A DNA stretch of 64,000 nt from Microbacterium sp. T32 (GCF_001619615.1 NZ_LQQP01000012.1:248001-312000), one strand, 5' to 3'; positions 15,921-25,692 are shown, numbered from the stretch's first letter. Numbers and translations: made by a program. The notes: generated by a model from the letters alone, not told the origin.

Positions 15921-18176
15921 TCAGGCCGCGGGGGCGGCGAGGTCGAGCGGTCGGATTGCGTAATCGTGCAACGTCATTCCCGCGTAGTCCGAGGCGTACT
16001 GTGCGAGGGTGCGGTTCTTCCCGGGCATGTCGCTGAGGCGGGAGAGTTTAGAGCAGGTCAACGTGCCCACTCCGTTCGCGTAGGAGACGCCGTCCACCCG
16101 GAAGACGTTGCCCTCCCAGGTCACGAGGGAACCGGCCGCGGCGGCCCATCCGCCGAGGAGGCCCATGGGCATCTGAGCGGTGAGTGTGATCGATGGGCCG
16201 GAGGTGCGCTGTGCGACCCACGCGGCGGCGTTGTAGACCTCGCCGATGTTGCCGATAGCGACGTTGGTGACGGTGCTGCCAGTCTCCACTCGGGTCTCTC
16301 GAGGGCATGCTCCAGAGGGGAGGGTGACCTCCGTCGGTCTGGTGGTCACGCCCGCCCCGAACAGGCGGAGCACGGCGTAGTCGCTGCTGTTGCTCGATTC
16401 GCCGATACGGAAGGGGCCTGCCACGCCGGGGATCGCTCGGCTGGGGCCGGTGAGGGTCATCGTGGCGACGCCGTCCGTGACGGAGACCGTGAGGCGGCCG
16501 CCATAGTTGGTCCACTGCACGGGGCTGACTGGGTACCCGTCCTGCGCGGTGATGTAGTAGCGGCCGACGGTGCCGGCCTCGAGGTCGGCGTAGCCATCGA
16601 GGTACTGCACGGCCGGGACGTAGATCCCTCGGGCGACCTTGGTGTTGTACCAGGGGCGAGGGGAAGCGAGGAAGCGGATGCCCTTGGGGACGGGCAGGTT
16701 GACGACGGTCGTCTGCCCGACGTCGACGGAGTAGATCGACGTCGCACGCCAGGCCTCCGAGCCCGTGATATCGAGGGTCTTGGTGCGGTGGTTGGTGACG
16801 ACGACCGCGCGCGCTACGGACGCGCCAGAGATCGTTCGGCTCGCACTTGCGCGGCCAGTCAAGTCGATGACGCGGACGCCGGGGCGGCGCGCGATGATCC
16901 CGGAGGGGGTGGACGCGAGCTCCACGCCCCGGGCAGAGCAGACCTGCTTGACATAGTCCCAGAGCTCGCCGTCGAAGGGAGCGATGGGCGAGCCTGCTGC
17001 GAAGGAGGCGCCGGCGTCTGGGGTGATGGCCGGGTTGAGCGCGTAGTCCGTTCCGATGAACGAGGCCCACCGGTCGGACGTCGAGCTGGCCACGACGAGG
17101 TCGCGGAATCCCTGACCGGCAGTGCTCTGCTGGATGATCCACTGCTTCGAGTAGAGGGTCGCGAGTTCTCCCACGAGCGGCTGTGATGTCGCCGTGAGGG
17201 TGCTGCTCTGCCCGGCGCTGGATGCCGCGACGGCTCGTACCCGGAGCGCGCCGCCGACGGTCGCGATCTCGATGCACACCGTGACCGGGCGCGTGCGGGC
17301 GAGAGCCGCGATCTGGCCCGTGGTGGCCGTTGCGGTCTGAGTCGCGGCCGCGGTGTCCTGGCTGAGGACAGTCACCGTCAGGGCGCCCGTCGTCGACACG
17401 AGGTTGCTCGTGACGGAGATCGACGTCGTGTTCGCGATGTTCGAGTTGTCGCCGATGCGGCGGAAGCTCGGGCCGAAGCTGACGGAGAAGGTCACCGGGG
17501 CGATCGAGGTGTAGGGGTTGATCGTGAACTTGATGTACGTCCGCTCGCGTGTGTGTTGGACCGTGCCGCCGATCACGCGGCGCGGGAACCCAGCGGCGCT
17601 CCAGGTGTTGGCGGCGGCGTGCCGGCTGATCTCCTGGTAGAGCACCGTCTCGCCGCCCTCGCTGGCGTAGTTCGGCGACCCGTTCGCCGAGAGGAGGCTG
17701 CGGTCGGCGGTCTTGGGGCTGAGGATGTCGCCAGCGGAAGAGACGCCGACCGTGTGACCCTGCAGGGACCAGTAATCGTCGCCCGCATTCGGGCCTGTCT
17801 GCCGGAGGAGGCCCGCGGCCTGGCAAGCGACGTCGAGCGCGCTGAGGGGCAGGCCCGTCTCGATTCCGGGGATTTGCATCCGACTCGAAATGAACACGCC
17901 GAAGGCGGAGTCGGTGTTGAGTGTCGCCTGCGTAGGGCCGGTCATCCCGACCCGGTTGACGGTTTCGGGAAGGGCGGTGTCGTAGCCGGGCACCGGGTGT
18001 GCGAGCCCGAGGCGGTTGCCGTCGACGAGGTCGGTGTCCGGGGTGCGGATGACGCTCAGGGTCGCGTCTCCGATCGACGTGGTGGTGTCGCTGACGACGA
18101 ACGGCGTAACGGTCTCCGTGACCGACCAGTCCTGGATGTTGCCGAAGCTGCCGCTGCCTGCGTTGGTCGCCTTCAT
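15921..18176 (-). CDS. Large minor tail protein
   Basis: ATG 18176 overlaps the upstream stop. The 751-residue protein is rich in Thr, Ser, Val and short strands throughout. It follows the distal tail protein in the normal siphophage order (tape measure, Dit, Tal-like). It includes a long mid-region typical of tail-associated proteins (WDYVKQVCSARGVELAS, GVRVIDLTGR) and a C-terminal RIPDL-type segment (FRVDGVSYANGVGTLTCSKL). It is probably the baseplate hub or adhesin; no enzymatic motif is evident. Confidence 0.65.
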   Translation of the reverse strand: MKATNAGSGSFGNIQDWSVTETVTPFVVSDTTTSIGDATLSVIRTPDTDLVDGNRLGLAHPVPGYDTALPETVNRVGMTGPTQATLNTDSAFGVFISSRMQIPGIETGLPLSALDVACQAAGLLRQTGPNAGDDYWSLQGHTVGVSSAGDILSPKTADRSLLSANGSPNYASEGGETVLYQEISRHAAANTWSAAGFPRRVIGGTVQHTRERTYIKFTINPYTSIAPVTFSVSFGPSFRRIGDNSNIANTTSISVTSNLVSTTGALTVTVLSQDTAAATQTATATTGQIAALARTRPVTVCIEIATVGGALRVRAVAASSAGQSSTLTATSQPLVGELATLYSKQWIIQQSTAGQGFRDLVVASSTSDRWASFIGTDYALNPAITPDAGASFAAGSPIAPFDGELWDYVKQVCSARGVELASTPSGIIARRPGVRVIDLTGRASASRTISGASVARAVVVTNHRTKTLDITGSEAWRATSIYSVDVGQTTVVNLPVPKGIRFLASPRPWYNTKVARGIYVPAVQYLDGYADLEAGTVGRYYITAQDGYPVSPVQWTNYGGRLTVSVTDGVATMTLTGPSRAIPGVAGPFRIGESSNSSDYAVLRLFGAGVTTRPTEVTLPSGACPRETRVETGSTVTNVAIGNIGEVYNAAAWVAQRTSGPSITLTAQMPMGLLGGWAAAAGSLVTWEGNVFRVDGVSYANGVGTLTCSKLSRLSDMPGKNRTLAQYASDYAGMTLHDYAIRPLDLAAPAA

Positions 18177-19072
18177 CCCCAGTCCCCGATCTCGACGAGC
18201 TTTACCGAGAAGCCCTTGGATCGCAGCGCGGGATCCCGCGGTGCGTACTTGAGCGTCTCCGTGATGCCGCCGGCGAACCGCAGGCCGCCAGCTCCCTCGC
18301 CGGAGACGAAGGGCTGGTTGTCCGCGACGATTGTGGCGCCCTCGGGGACGACGATCGCGCGCATGGCCGCGAGGGAGATCGTTGAGCTGGTGGCATCCGT
18401 GCGCGCGAGGAAGATGTCGACGAGACGGTGGCCCGCAGAGTACGGGAAGAGGTTCGTGGCTTGGAGGGAGAGTGCCCCGGTGGTGTCGGCGGGGGCGAAC
18501 GTGGTGGTCGATTGGGTACCGTTGGCCATGGTGGATCGCACCGCGACGACGGCAGATCCCGTGCGCCAGCCGTGGCATCCGAAGGCGAGCTGGTAGCCGG
18601 GTGGGATGAGGATGGTGAAGCGGCGCGCGGGCGTGGCGTCCGTGCTGAGGTTGGTGGGTGCGTACGTGACGGTGCGCGTGGGCAGGCCGAGGAGGCCGGG
18701 GCTGGCCGTCGGCGCGCCGACGCGGGGCGCCGTGTAGATCTCCGGCCAGTCACCATCGGCGATAATCCCGGGCGTCGCCCAGGCGGGGGAGAGGAGGTTC
18801 GTGTCGGCGGCGAACGGGTCGACCCAGTAGAAGGGGCCGGGTCCCCACACGCCATCCAGAAACTCCTTCACGACGCGGAAGCTCGCCGGATTCTGGGTGG
18901 ACCACTCGGCGACGCCCTCGCGGTGGGAAGCCTTCGAGTCGTCGACGTAGACCCCGCCGCCCTCGAGGGCGATCAGGTTGGACCGCTTGACGTTGGACCA
19001 GGCCATCCCGACGTCGGGGGCGGGGATGTAGGTCTGCTTCTGGCGGTTGCCGAAGTAGATGGTGCTGGCCAT
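18173..19072 (-). CDS. Distal tail (Dit-like) protein
   Basis: ATG 19072 overlaps the tape-measure stop. The 299-residue product begins with a strand-rich domain (MASTIYFGNRQKQTYIPAP) and contains PGPFYWVDPFA and TILIPPGYQLAFG, typical of phage minor tail proteins directly after the tape measure. Position gives the assignment: first after the tape measure, before the large minor tail protein. Confidence 0.6.
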   Translation of the reverse strand: MASTIYFGNRQKQTYIPAPDVGMAWSNVKRSNLIALEGGGVYVDDSKASHREGVAEWSTQNPASFRVVKEFLDGVWGPGPFYWVDPFAADTNLLSPAWATPGIIADGDWPEIYTAPRVGAPTASPGLLGLPTRTVTYAPTNLSTDATPARRFTILIPPGYQLAFGCHGWRTGSAVVAVRSTMANGTQSTTTFAPADTTGALSLQATNLFPYSAGHRLVDIFLARTDATSSTISLAAMRAIVVPEGATIVADNQPFVSGEGAGGLRFAGGITETLKYAPRDPALRSKGFSVKLVEIGDWG

Positions 19073-22000
19073 CAGATTCCTCTCGAGATGCTGGCGTTGC
19101 CAGCGGATGCAGTCTTGGCCAGCGCGCGACCGTCGGCCCAGAGCATGGCGGGGCGTTGCGCCACCGCGTCGGCGATACGCTCGACCGACTCCTGGGCGAG
19201 CGAGATCGGCGCGCCCAGGCCCCCAGGGCCGGCGCCGAAGAAGTTGCCGGTGCCACCCGTTGTGCCGCCGTTGGCGAAGCCACCGCCCGACCGCCCCGCG
19301 GCGTGCCAACGTGCGAGGTTGTTCACTCCGAAGTAGCGGGTGGCCTCCTGCGAGAAGACGAACTCGCCCTTGTGAACGGGGCCGGCGACGTCGTACTTCG
19401 CGCCGTCACCGGTGTAGCCGCCGTCTGCGAAGCCGGCGAACGGGTTCCTGATGTCCTCGCCCCAGTTCCAGAAGTTGCTCCAGATCGTGCTGACCATGTA
19501 CCCCCAGGGGTCGTCTTTGGGGCTGGTGAAGGTGCCACCACCCTCTCGCTCGCGCCCGCTCTTCTTGATGCCATCCGGGATGCCGCGCCCAAGGGCCTCG
19601 CCCGCCGCCGTTCCTTGGGCGTAGGCCTCGTTCTGGTCGGCGGTGATGTCGACGTCGATCTTCTTCTCCGCGTTCTTCGCGAGGAACTCGTCGAGGGCGC
19701 GCTGAGCGGGGTCGACGTTGGCGTCGAGGGTCACATTGCGCGGGAATCTCTCGATGATGTCGCTGAAACCCTGGAAGGCGGGCGAGAAAATTTCGTTGAC
19801 CTCGTCGGACGAATAGCCCATCTGCGTGAGCTGATTCTCGAACTCGGTGCGGAGCTCCTGCGCTTTGGTCTTCAGGTCGTCCTGTCCCACTCCGCTGTTC
19901 GCCAGGGCGGTGAGGTACTCCTCATACGCCGTCACGAGTTTCAGAACGTTGTCGCGGGCGGCGACCGCGGCGTCCGAGTTGCCGGCCAGGGAGTAGTTGA
20001 GCGCGTCCTGCGCGGTGATGAGTTCACCGTTGAGGTTGCTCAGGTCTGCTCGCTTGGCGGCCGCGTCGGAATCGATCTTCGCGATCTGGCTAGCAAGTTC
20101 GGACGCGCGAATCGTGTCGCCATACTGGGACGCGATCGCGAGGGAGTATTCGAGGCCCGTGCGGTCGGCGCCGAGGCCGGTCAGCTCTGCTTCGGTGTCG
20201 CGAATCTTCCGTCGGAGGTCGTCGACGGACTTGGTCGCATCCGCGGCCTCCTTCCGCATCCGGCTGTACTGCGAGAGCACCTTGTCGTATGCGATGCTGC
20301 TGCCGAAGCGGAAGGTGACGGAGTCGGAGAGGATCGAGCCGAGGTCGCGGGCGTAGTCCGAGACTGTGCGGATCTTCTCGCCGAGGTCGTTGACGCCCTT
20401 GCCCGCCTTGCGTGCGGAGGCGTCGACGAAGTCCAGCCCGACGGCGAGGGAGTTGGAGGTGATGGTCGCGTCGGTGGCGGCTTTGCCGGTGGCCTCGATT
20501 GCGCGCTGAACGGCGTCGATTGCGTCCGCGCTCGCCCCCGTGGCCACGAGCTGCTGCTGTACGCCGAGGAGCAGGTTTGCGAGGAGCTGCGAGTCGCCTC
20601 CGGCGGTCTTGGTCGCGGAGCTGATGACGCTCTCCAGCGCCTTCATGTTGTCGCGTCCGCCGGTGCTGTAGATCGAGAAGTCGCGGCCGTGCTTCTGCAT
20701 CGACTGGCCGAGGGAGAACAGGGCGCCCTCCATGTCGGCCTGCGAGAGCTTGAACTCGTTGGCGGCCGCGACGGCGTCTCGGATGGCGTCCGCATCCTCG
20801 AGCATGAGCCCGGCCTGGTCGCCGGTCTTGTCGTTCGTGGTGGCCATCGCATCGGAGAGTTCCTTTTGCGACGATGCCGCATTCAGTCCTTCCGCCGCCA
20901 TGCTGCCAAGCAGCGTGAGAAGCGGGCCGACACCCGTCGACCCAAGGAGACCGATGATCGCCACCCGTGCTGCCCGAGCCCCGACGGCAGTGGTCTCCAG
21001 ACCCGCTCCCGCGGCAGCACCGCCCGCGCCGGCGGCAACCAGGGCGGGCGCAGCCTTGCGAGCCTCGACCTGCAGGCCGAACAGGGCGAGGACGAGGTTG
21101 ACGACCTTCGCGACGGCGGGCGGGAGCTGGCCGTCGAGGCCCGCGACGGCCGTCTTGAGTGCCAGGAGCGACGCGCCGGTGGCCGCGGCACCGCCGACGA
21201 TCAGCAGCAGCGCGCCGAGGAGTGTGGCGAGCCCCGTGACGATGATGCTGAGGAACTGACCCATCGGCGTCTGGGCCAGGGCGGTGAGCACCTGGAGGAC
21301 CTTCTGGGCTCCGACGACGAGGCCGAGGAGCGCCTGCAGGGTGGGGCCGCCGGCGGCATCCGCGAAGTTTCCGAGCTCGTTGACGAGGATCTGGATCTGC
21401 GCAGCGACGGTGCCCACCGTGACTGCGAATGCCTTGTCCATGAAGCCGTTGTTGACGCCGTCGGCGGCGTCCTGGAACGACTTCTTGACGAGGTCGGCGT
21501 TGTTGGATAGCGACAGGAGGACCGGCGCGACGCGCTGGCCGTCGAGGCCGAGCTGGTTGAGTGCCTGGGTGGCGTTGTCGACGCTGGAGAATCCCTCGGT
21601 GAAGGCACGGAGCGCGTCGGCCGGCTTGGACTTCCACTCGGCGACGAACTGGTCGACGGTCATCCCCGAGATGGCGGCGTAGTTCCGCAGCTTCGCGCCG
21701 CCGGCAGTGACAGCTCCGTCGATGGCGCGGAACATGTCCTGGATCGCCGAGCGCGCCCGCTCCGGCGGCACTTGGAGGGACGCGAGCGCGGTGGCAAGGC
21801 CAACGGTCTCCGTCGCGGCGAAGCCCACCTGGCGCGCGTAGGGTGCAATTTCGGCGGCGACGGAGAGGATCTGATCCTCCGTGGCCGCCGATTCGGTACC
21901 GGCGAAGCTGATGGAGCGGGCGAGCAGCTCGTAGCCGTCGGCGTTGAGGCCGAGGATGTTGACGAGGCGGCCCAGCCGCAGGCCGGACTGCTCAGCGGCA

Positions 22001-23157
22001 ATGCCGGACAGGGTGGAGAACTTGGTGACCGACTCGGTGTACTTCGCGACGTCCTCGGCCGCGACGCCGAGCTGGCCGCCGACACTCGCTGTCTCTGCGA
22101 TCTTGCCGAACGTCTCGGGGATCTTCTGGGTCAGTCCGACGAGCTCCTTGCGAAGCTCGGTGAGCTGACCGATTTCGCCAGTGTCGGCATCGAAGCCCGC
22201 CGTGCGGCGGACGTCGGCGAATGCTCGCTGGCGCGCGACGGCGACAGCCTCGTACGCGCCGACCAGCGCGAGGAGCCCGGCGCCCGTTACGGTGGCGGTG
22301 GTGGATACGTCGTAGAGCGCGTAGCGCTGGCTGATGAGGTTCTCGGTGTGCTTGCCCGTGGCGTCGGAAGCTGCGAGGGCGGCTCGCATCTCTTCGTCGA
22401 ATGCCTTCGCGGCCGCGCGGTTGTCGGCGGCGATGCGCTGCCGGTTGAGGAGGCGCTCCGCGGCTGCACGCTTCTTGGTCGCGTCCTCCATGCGCGCCTC
22501 GGCGTCCGCGGCCTCCTTGACCGCGCGGGCGTTCTCGGCCTCGGTCTTGGCGGTGTCGTTGCTGAGCGACTTGAAGTTCTGATCCCAGGACGACGACGCC
22601 GACTTCTCATCCGTCCGACGAGCGGCCCGCGCGCGAGCGCGCTCCGCCTCCGCCGTGCGGTTGATCGCGGCCTCCATGCGCGCCTCGGCGGAGACGGTCT
22701 CGGAGGAGAGCTTCTCGCGCTCCGCACGCTCCTGGCGAATCGCGCTGATGATGTTCGCGCTTGCGGCGTCGTCGACGTCGAGGATGTGCTGCTTCTGCTC
22801 CTCCGTGAGGGAGCTGAGCGGCTTGGCGCCGTCCTCGAAGGAGCCCGTGACTTTGCCGCGGGCGTTCTTCGCGAACGCGTCCTGGGAGTCCTGGACGGTC
22901 TTGAGCGCCTTCTTCCACGCTTCGTCTGCGGTCCTTGCCCCGGCGGCAAGGTCCCCGCCAGCCTTCTTCCCAGCTCCGCCGAGATCGCGGAGCTCGTTCT
23001 CCATCTCGACGATCTTGCCGGTGACGCGCTCGAAGTCGCGGCGGAGGTCGGTGTCGAGCTGTTCGCCCAGACCATCGAGGTCGCTGCGGGCTTTCTGGAT
23101 GCCCTCGAGGACGACCTTGAGCCGAAGCTGCGCGTCCTGACTCAGTCCCTCGATCAC
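19072..23157 (-). CDS. Tail tape measure protein
   Basis: At 1361 residues it is the longest gene of the prophage. It has long helical N- and C-terminal regions and a central hydrophobic stretch (about residues 610-720). The N-terminal third is coiled coil with repeated Ala/Arg/Glu heptads, and the middle holds tape-measure-type sequence (TAGFDADTGEIGQLTELRKE). At about 0.15 nm per residue it predicts a tail near 200 nm. The start is GTG 23157, directly behind a TAGACT box, so translation is probably leaderless. Confidence 0.9.
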   Translation of the reverse strand: MIEGLSQDAQLRLKVVLEGIQKARSDLDGLGEQLDTDLRRDFERVTGKIVEMENELRDLGGAGKKAGGDLAAGARTADEAWKKALKTVQDSQDAFAKNARGKVTGSFEDGAKPLSSLTEEQKQHILDVDDAASANIISAIRQERAEREKLSSETVSAEARMEAAINRTAEAERARARAARRTDEKSASSSWDQNFKSLSNDTAKTEAENARAVKEAADAEARMEDATKKRAAAERLLNRQRIAADNRAAAKAFDEEMRAALAASDATGKHTENLISQRYALYDVSTTATVTGAGLLALVGAYEAVAVARQRAFADVRRTAGFDADTGEIGQLTELRKELVGLTQKIPETFGKIAETASVGGQLGVAAEDVAKYTESVTKFSTLSGIAAEQSGLRLGRLVNILGLNADGYELLARSISFAGTESAATEDQILSVAAEIAPYARQVGFAATETVGLATALASLQVPPERARSAIQDMFRAIDGAVTAGGAKLRNYAAISGMTVDQFVAEWKSKPADALRAFTEGFSSVDNATQALNQLGLDGQRVAPVLLSLSNNADLVKKSFQDAADGVNNGFMDKAFAVTVGTVAAQIQILVNELGNFADAAGGPTLQALLGLVVGAQKVLQVLTALAQTPMGQFLSIIVTGLATLLGALLLIVGGAAATGASLLALKTAVAGLDGQLPPAVAKVVNLVLALFGLQVEARKAAPALVAAGAGGAAAGAGLETTAVGARAARVAIIGLLGSTGVGPLLTLLGSMAAEGLNAASSQKELSDAMATTNDKTGDQAGLMLEDADAIRDAVAAANEFKLSQADMEGALFSLGQSMQKHGRDFSIYSTGGRDNMKALESVISSATKTAGGDSQLLANLLLGVQQQLVATGASADAIDAVQRAIEATGKAATDATITSNSLAVGLDFVDASARKAGKGVNDLGEKIRTVSDYARDLGSILSDSVTFRFGSSIAYDKVLSQYSRMRKEAADATKSVDDLRRKIRDTEAELTGLGADRTGLEYSLAIASQYGDTIRASELASQIAKIDSDAAAKRADLSNLNGELITAQDALNYSLAGNSDAAVAARDNVLKLVTAYEEYLTALANSGVGQDDLKTKAQELRTEFENQLTQMGYSSDEVNEIFSPAFQGFSDIIERFPRNVTLDANVDPAQRALDEFLAKNAEKKIDVDITADQNEAYAQGTAAGEALGRGIPDGIKKSGREREGGGTFTSPKDDPWGYMVSTIWSNFWNWGEDIRNPFAGFADGGYTGDGAKYDVAGPVHKGEFVFSQEATRYFGVNNLARWHAAGRSGGGFANGGTTGGTGNFFGAGPGGLGAPISLAQESVERIADAVAQRPAMLWADGRALAKTASAGNASISRGI

Positions 23158-23165
23158 GGGCGCGG

Positions 23166-23171
23166 AGTCTA
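23166..23171 (-). promoter_or_regulatory. TAGACT -10 box with leaderless start of the tape measure gene
   Basis: On the - strand TAGACT is followed by eight bases and then the GTG start at 23157. No ribosome-binding site lies between them. The TAG of the box is also the stop codon of the frameshifted chaperone frame. Confidence 0.6.
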
Positions 23172-23603
23172 GAGGTGTCGCTCGTCGGACATCGCTTCGC
23201 GGCGCTTGGCTTCCGCCTCGTAGTACGGGCGGCGGAAGGAGCTCAGCGGCTTGCCGGACACGCTGAACGCCTCAGCGCGGATCTCCAGCCCCGGAGTCTT
23301 CTTGTCGCCCTGCGCCTCGCGCGCGAGCTCGACGGCGCGCTGGGCCTGACAGGTGACCCGATTGATGCGGAACTGCAGGTCTTGGTCGTCGCTGCGGCAG
23401 ATGTAGACGGGGTAGCCGCAGGAGCAGCGCTCGTCCTCGAGGATCTGGTAGGCCTCGAGCAGGAGGAAGTCTCGCTCCGTCCAGGGGTCGCCGGGTTGGG
23501 TGCGGAAGATCAGCGAGGAGGGCCGGATGCCGGCCGTGATGGCCGCGCGGATGAGATGGAGGTACCTGGCCCCCGGCCCGGAAGCCAGGTACTCACTCAG
23601 AAA
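23169..23603 (-). CDS. Tail assembly chaperone, -1 frameshift extension
   Basis: This frame continues directly from the chaperone in the -1 frame. It is open for 143 codons and contains no ATG, GTG or TTG in its first hundred codons, so it has no start of its own. It reads EYLASGPGARYLHLIRAAI, then RDFLLLEAYQILEDERCSCG and ends SDERHL just before the tape measure gene. This is the gpG-gpGT layout of siphophages, where a fraction of ribosomes slip. The slip site is not certain; GAAGGGGC near 23620 and TTTCTGA at the stop are candidates. Confidence 0.75.
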   Translation of the reverse strand, partial: FLSEYLASGPGARYLHLIRAAITAGIRPSSLIFRTQPGDPWTERDFLLLEAYQILEDERCSCGYPVYICRSDDQDLQFRINRVTCQAQRAVELAREAQGDKKTPGLEIRAEAFSVSGKPLSSFRRPYYEAEAKRREAMSDERHL

Positions 23604-24286
23604 TCCGCGTTGTCGACAGCCCCTTCGGCGATCGAGGTCTGGTACAGCAGCTCGCTGATCTTCGAGGCGATGCGGGCGTACTCCGAGTCGGGGAGCTGGC
23701 CGGGCAGCTTCTCGGCGCCATCGACGTCGAGCAGGCGGCCCTTCGCGCCGTTCGGGGCCTCGATCCCGATGACGGCGCGCGAAAGGATCTCCGCCGCGTA
23801 GCGCTTCTCGAGCGCCTCTGCCTTGTCGTCGGGGATCTCCGCGCCGACGGCGATACCCAGGTGCTCGCGCGCCTTCCCGCGTGCGTCGTCGCGAATCACG
23901 CGCGGGAGACCCTGGAGATGGATGGTACGGCCGGACTTTGCCAGCTTGGCCTGCAGCTCCTCGGCTCGCGCCAGGAGCTCGTCCACGCGAGCGTCGAGCT
24001 CCTGCACCGCGGGCTCGTCCTCCAGGCCCGCGGCGACGAGCCGCTTGCGCTTGTCGGCGAGGTCGGCGAGTTCGCCCACGACGCCCCAGCGGCGCTCGCC
24101 GTCCGGCAGACGGACGCCGTTCAGCAGGCGGTACTTCGGCTCGACGCCGCCGAGCTCCTTGCCGGTGGGCTCGTCGAGGTAGATCGTCACGGAGGCCTGG
24201 AGCTTGGGGCGCTCCTTCGCTTCGATCACAAGGTCGAAGCCTTCCTGGGCCTCCGCGACGATCTCTTCGGGGGTGCGTTCGGTCAT
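23597..24286 (-). CDS. Tail assembly chaperone (gpG-like)
   Basis: ATG 24286 follows GAGAGAGGAAC. The 229-residue acidic, helical protein (ELADLADKRKRLVAAGLED, VDELLARAEELQAKL) lies between tail tube and tape measure genes, as chaperones do. A long -1 frame follows without a start codon. The shorter product would dominate, and the fused product would help wrap the tape measure protein. Confidence 0.8.
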   Translation of the reverse strand: MTERTPEEIVAEAQEGFDLVIEAKERPKLQASVTIYLDEPTGKELGGVEPKYRLLNGVRLPDGERRWGVVGELADLADKRKRLVAAGLEDEPAVQELDARVDELLARAEELQAKLAKSGRTIHLQGLPRVIRDDARGKAREHLGIAVGAEIPDDKAEALEKRYAAEILSRAVIGIEAPNGAKGRLLDVDGAEKLPGQLPDSEYARIASKISELLYQTSIAEGAVDNADF

Positions 24287-24322
24287 TCTGAGTTCCTCTC
24301 TCAGGGTTGTCCTGCCAGCGCG

Positions 24323-24336
24323 ATTTGCGTGCTAAC
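24323..24336 (+). promoter_or_regulatory. Operator-like motif copy between tail tube and chaperone genes
   Basis: ATTTGCGTGCTAAC lies in the 50-bp gap between the tail tube stop and the chaperone start. No TAGACT box is near, so a role in stopping elongation is more likely than promoter control. Confidence 0.45.
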
Positions 24337-25092
24337 TCAGGAGGCGGTGACGGTGATGGCCTTCGAGGTCGAGTCGAGGGCGCCGGGGTAGGAGGCGGTG
24401 ATGTTCGCCGTGCCGGCGCTCTTGAAGATCACGACACCGTTGGGCAGGACGTCCGCGACCGCGGGGTTCGACGAGGTGTACTTCACGCCGGCGGTGACCG
24501 CCTGGCCCTGGTACAGCGCGCTCAGCAGACCGGCACCGCCGATGACGCCGCCCGAGGTGCCCGCGAGGGTCACGGCGACCGCGACGGCGGGCGGGATGAT
24601 GTAGTTGACCAGCACGTCGTCCTGCGCCACGAGCTCGGTTGTGGTCGAGTAGCCCGTCTGGCGTCGCTCGGTGTTCTCTGCGTCGGTGATGACGCGGAAC
24701 AGGCTGATCTCCTGCGCCGCCGCGAGGGCGAGACCCTGCGCGATCCCGAAGCGCTGACACACGGCGAGGCGAGTGCGGGGCTTCTTGACTGCGTTGTGGA
24801 CGATGCGCTCGGGCGAGGTCGTGTCGTCGACCGTCGGGACGAACGTCGACAGGTTGCCGCCGAAGTTCGGGTAGCCGAGCGACTGTGCGCCGGCCTCGTC
24901 CGCGAAGGAGCGGTCGTCGGTCTGCTCGGACGCCTGGATGCCGAAGTCGGTCCCGGCGATGCGTACGCCCGCCGAGACGTTCACCAGCGCCGAGAGCTGC
25001 GCGAGAGTCGGCGCGGTCCACGACGGGATGGAGGTCTCGGGGCCGACGAACCAGCCGACGTTCTTGTTGGAGAGGATCTTGTCGTTTGCCAT
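24337..25092 (-). CDS. Major tail tube protein with Ig-like C-terminal domain
   Basis: The 251-residue protein starts at ATG 25092. Residues 1-165 form the tube domain (PSWTAPTLAQLSALVNVSAG, PNFGGNLSTFVPTVDD, LAVCQRFGIAQG). Residues 170-251 form a BIG2/Ig-like domain (KYTSSNPAVADVLPNGVV, GTANITASYPG), a common surface decoration of siphophage tails. Its position next to the chaperone pair supports the call. Confidence 0.8.
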   Translation of the reverse strand: MANDKILSNKNVGWFVGPETSIPSWTAPTLAQLSALVNVSAGVRIAGTDFGIQASEQTDDRSFADEAGAQSLGYPNFGGNLSTFVPTVDDTTSPERIVHNAVKKPRTRLAVCQRFGIAQGLALAAAQEISLFRVITDAENTERRQTGYSTTTELVAQDDVLVNYIIPPAVAVAVTLAGTSGGVIGGAGLLSALYQGQAVTAGVKYTSSNPAVADVLPNGVVIFKSAGTANITASYPGALDSTSKAITVTAS

Positions 25093-25104
25093 GGCTCCGG
25101 TTCC

Positions 25105-25692
25105 TTACGCGCCCAGCGCGGCGGCGATGTTGACGAGGTTCTTCGGGACGAAGTTGAGGGCGATCGTCTGCTCCTCGCCGTCTCCATAGCCGGGCACCGG
25201 CTGGCCGGTCTCGGCGTAGTAGAACGACCAGTCCTCGCCGACCACCGAAAGGTCGGTGTTGCGGCGGCCGAGACGGTGGGCGAGGACGTAGGGGAGTCCC
25301 TGCACGCGCGTCGAGATGCGGGCGAGGTTGAACACGGACGCGGACGAGAGTGCTCGATCGGCGTCGAGGAACACCGTGAGGTTGGCCTGGAAGTTGAAGA
25401 ACGTCAGCGCTTCGTTCCGGCCGACCGAGGTGATCGTGCGTGACGTCGAGCGCTCCGAGCCGGTCAGGCCCAGCGCCATGTCGTCGCGGATCGCGCCGGA
25501 AAGGTTGCCGCCGAGAGTCGGGTTGGCGGCGGCGGGCGCGGTCTTCGTGATGTAGCTGTCGAGGACGGCCTTGGTCACCCCGTCGAAGGGTACGACCGTG
25601 CCGTTCGTGGCGTGGACGAGCTGGGGGACCCCGGCTGCGTTGAGGAACGCGGGGATGGCCAGGACGGTCTCGTTGCCGGGCAGGAGCTTCAC
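25105..25692 (-). CDS. Tail structural protein, possibly a second tube-type protein
   Basis: GTG 25692 overlaps the previous stop. The 195-residue protein carries NEALTFFNFQANLTVFLDAD and LPYVLAHRLGRRNTD, ending with IALNFVPKNLVNIAAALG. It has the strand-rich make-up of a tail tube or tail-terminator-associated protein and lies just upstream of the Ig-bearing tube gene. No firm family call can be made by eye. Confidence 0.5.
   Translation of the reverse strand: MKLLPGNETVLAIPAFLNAAGVPQLVHATNGTVVPFDGVTKAVLDSYITKTAPAAANPTLGGNLSGAIRDDMALGLTGSERSTSRTITSVGRNEALTFFNFQANLTVFLDADRALSSASVFNLARISTRVQGLPYVLAHRLGRRNTDLSVVGEDWSFYYAETGQPVPGYGDGEEQTIALNFVPKNLVNIAAALGA

Noticed and set aside
19156..21510. 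784-codon + strand frame opposite the tape measure gene
   Set aside because: Antisense shadow; no start signal and biased composition.
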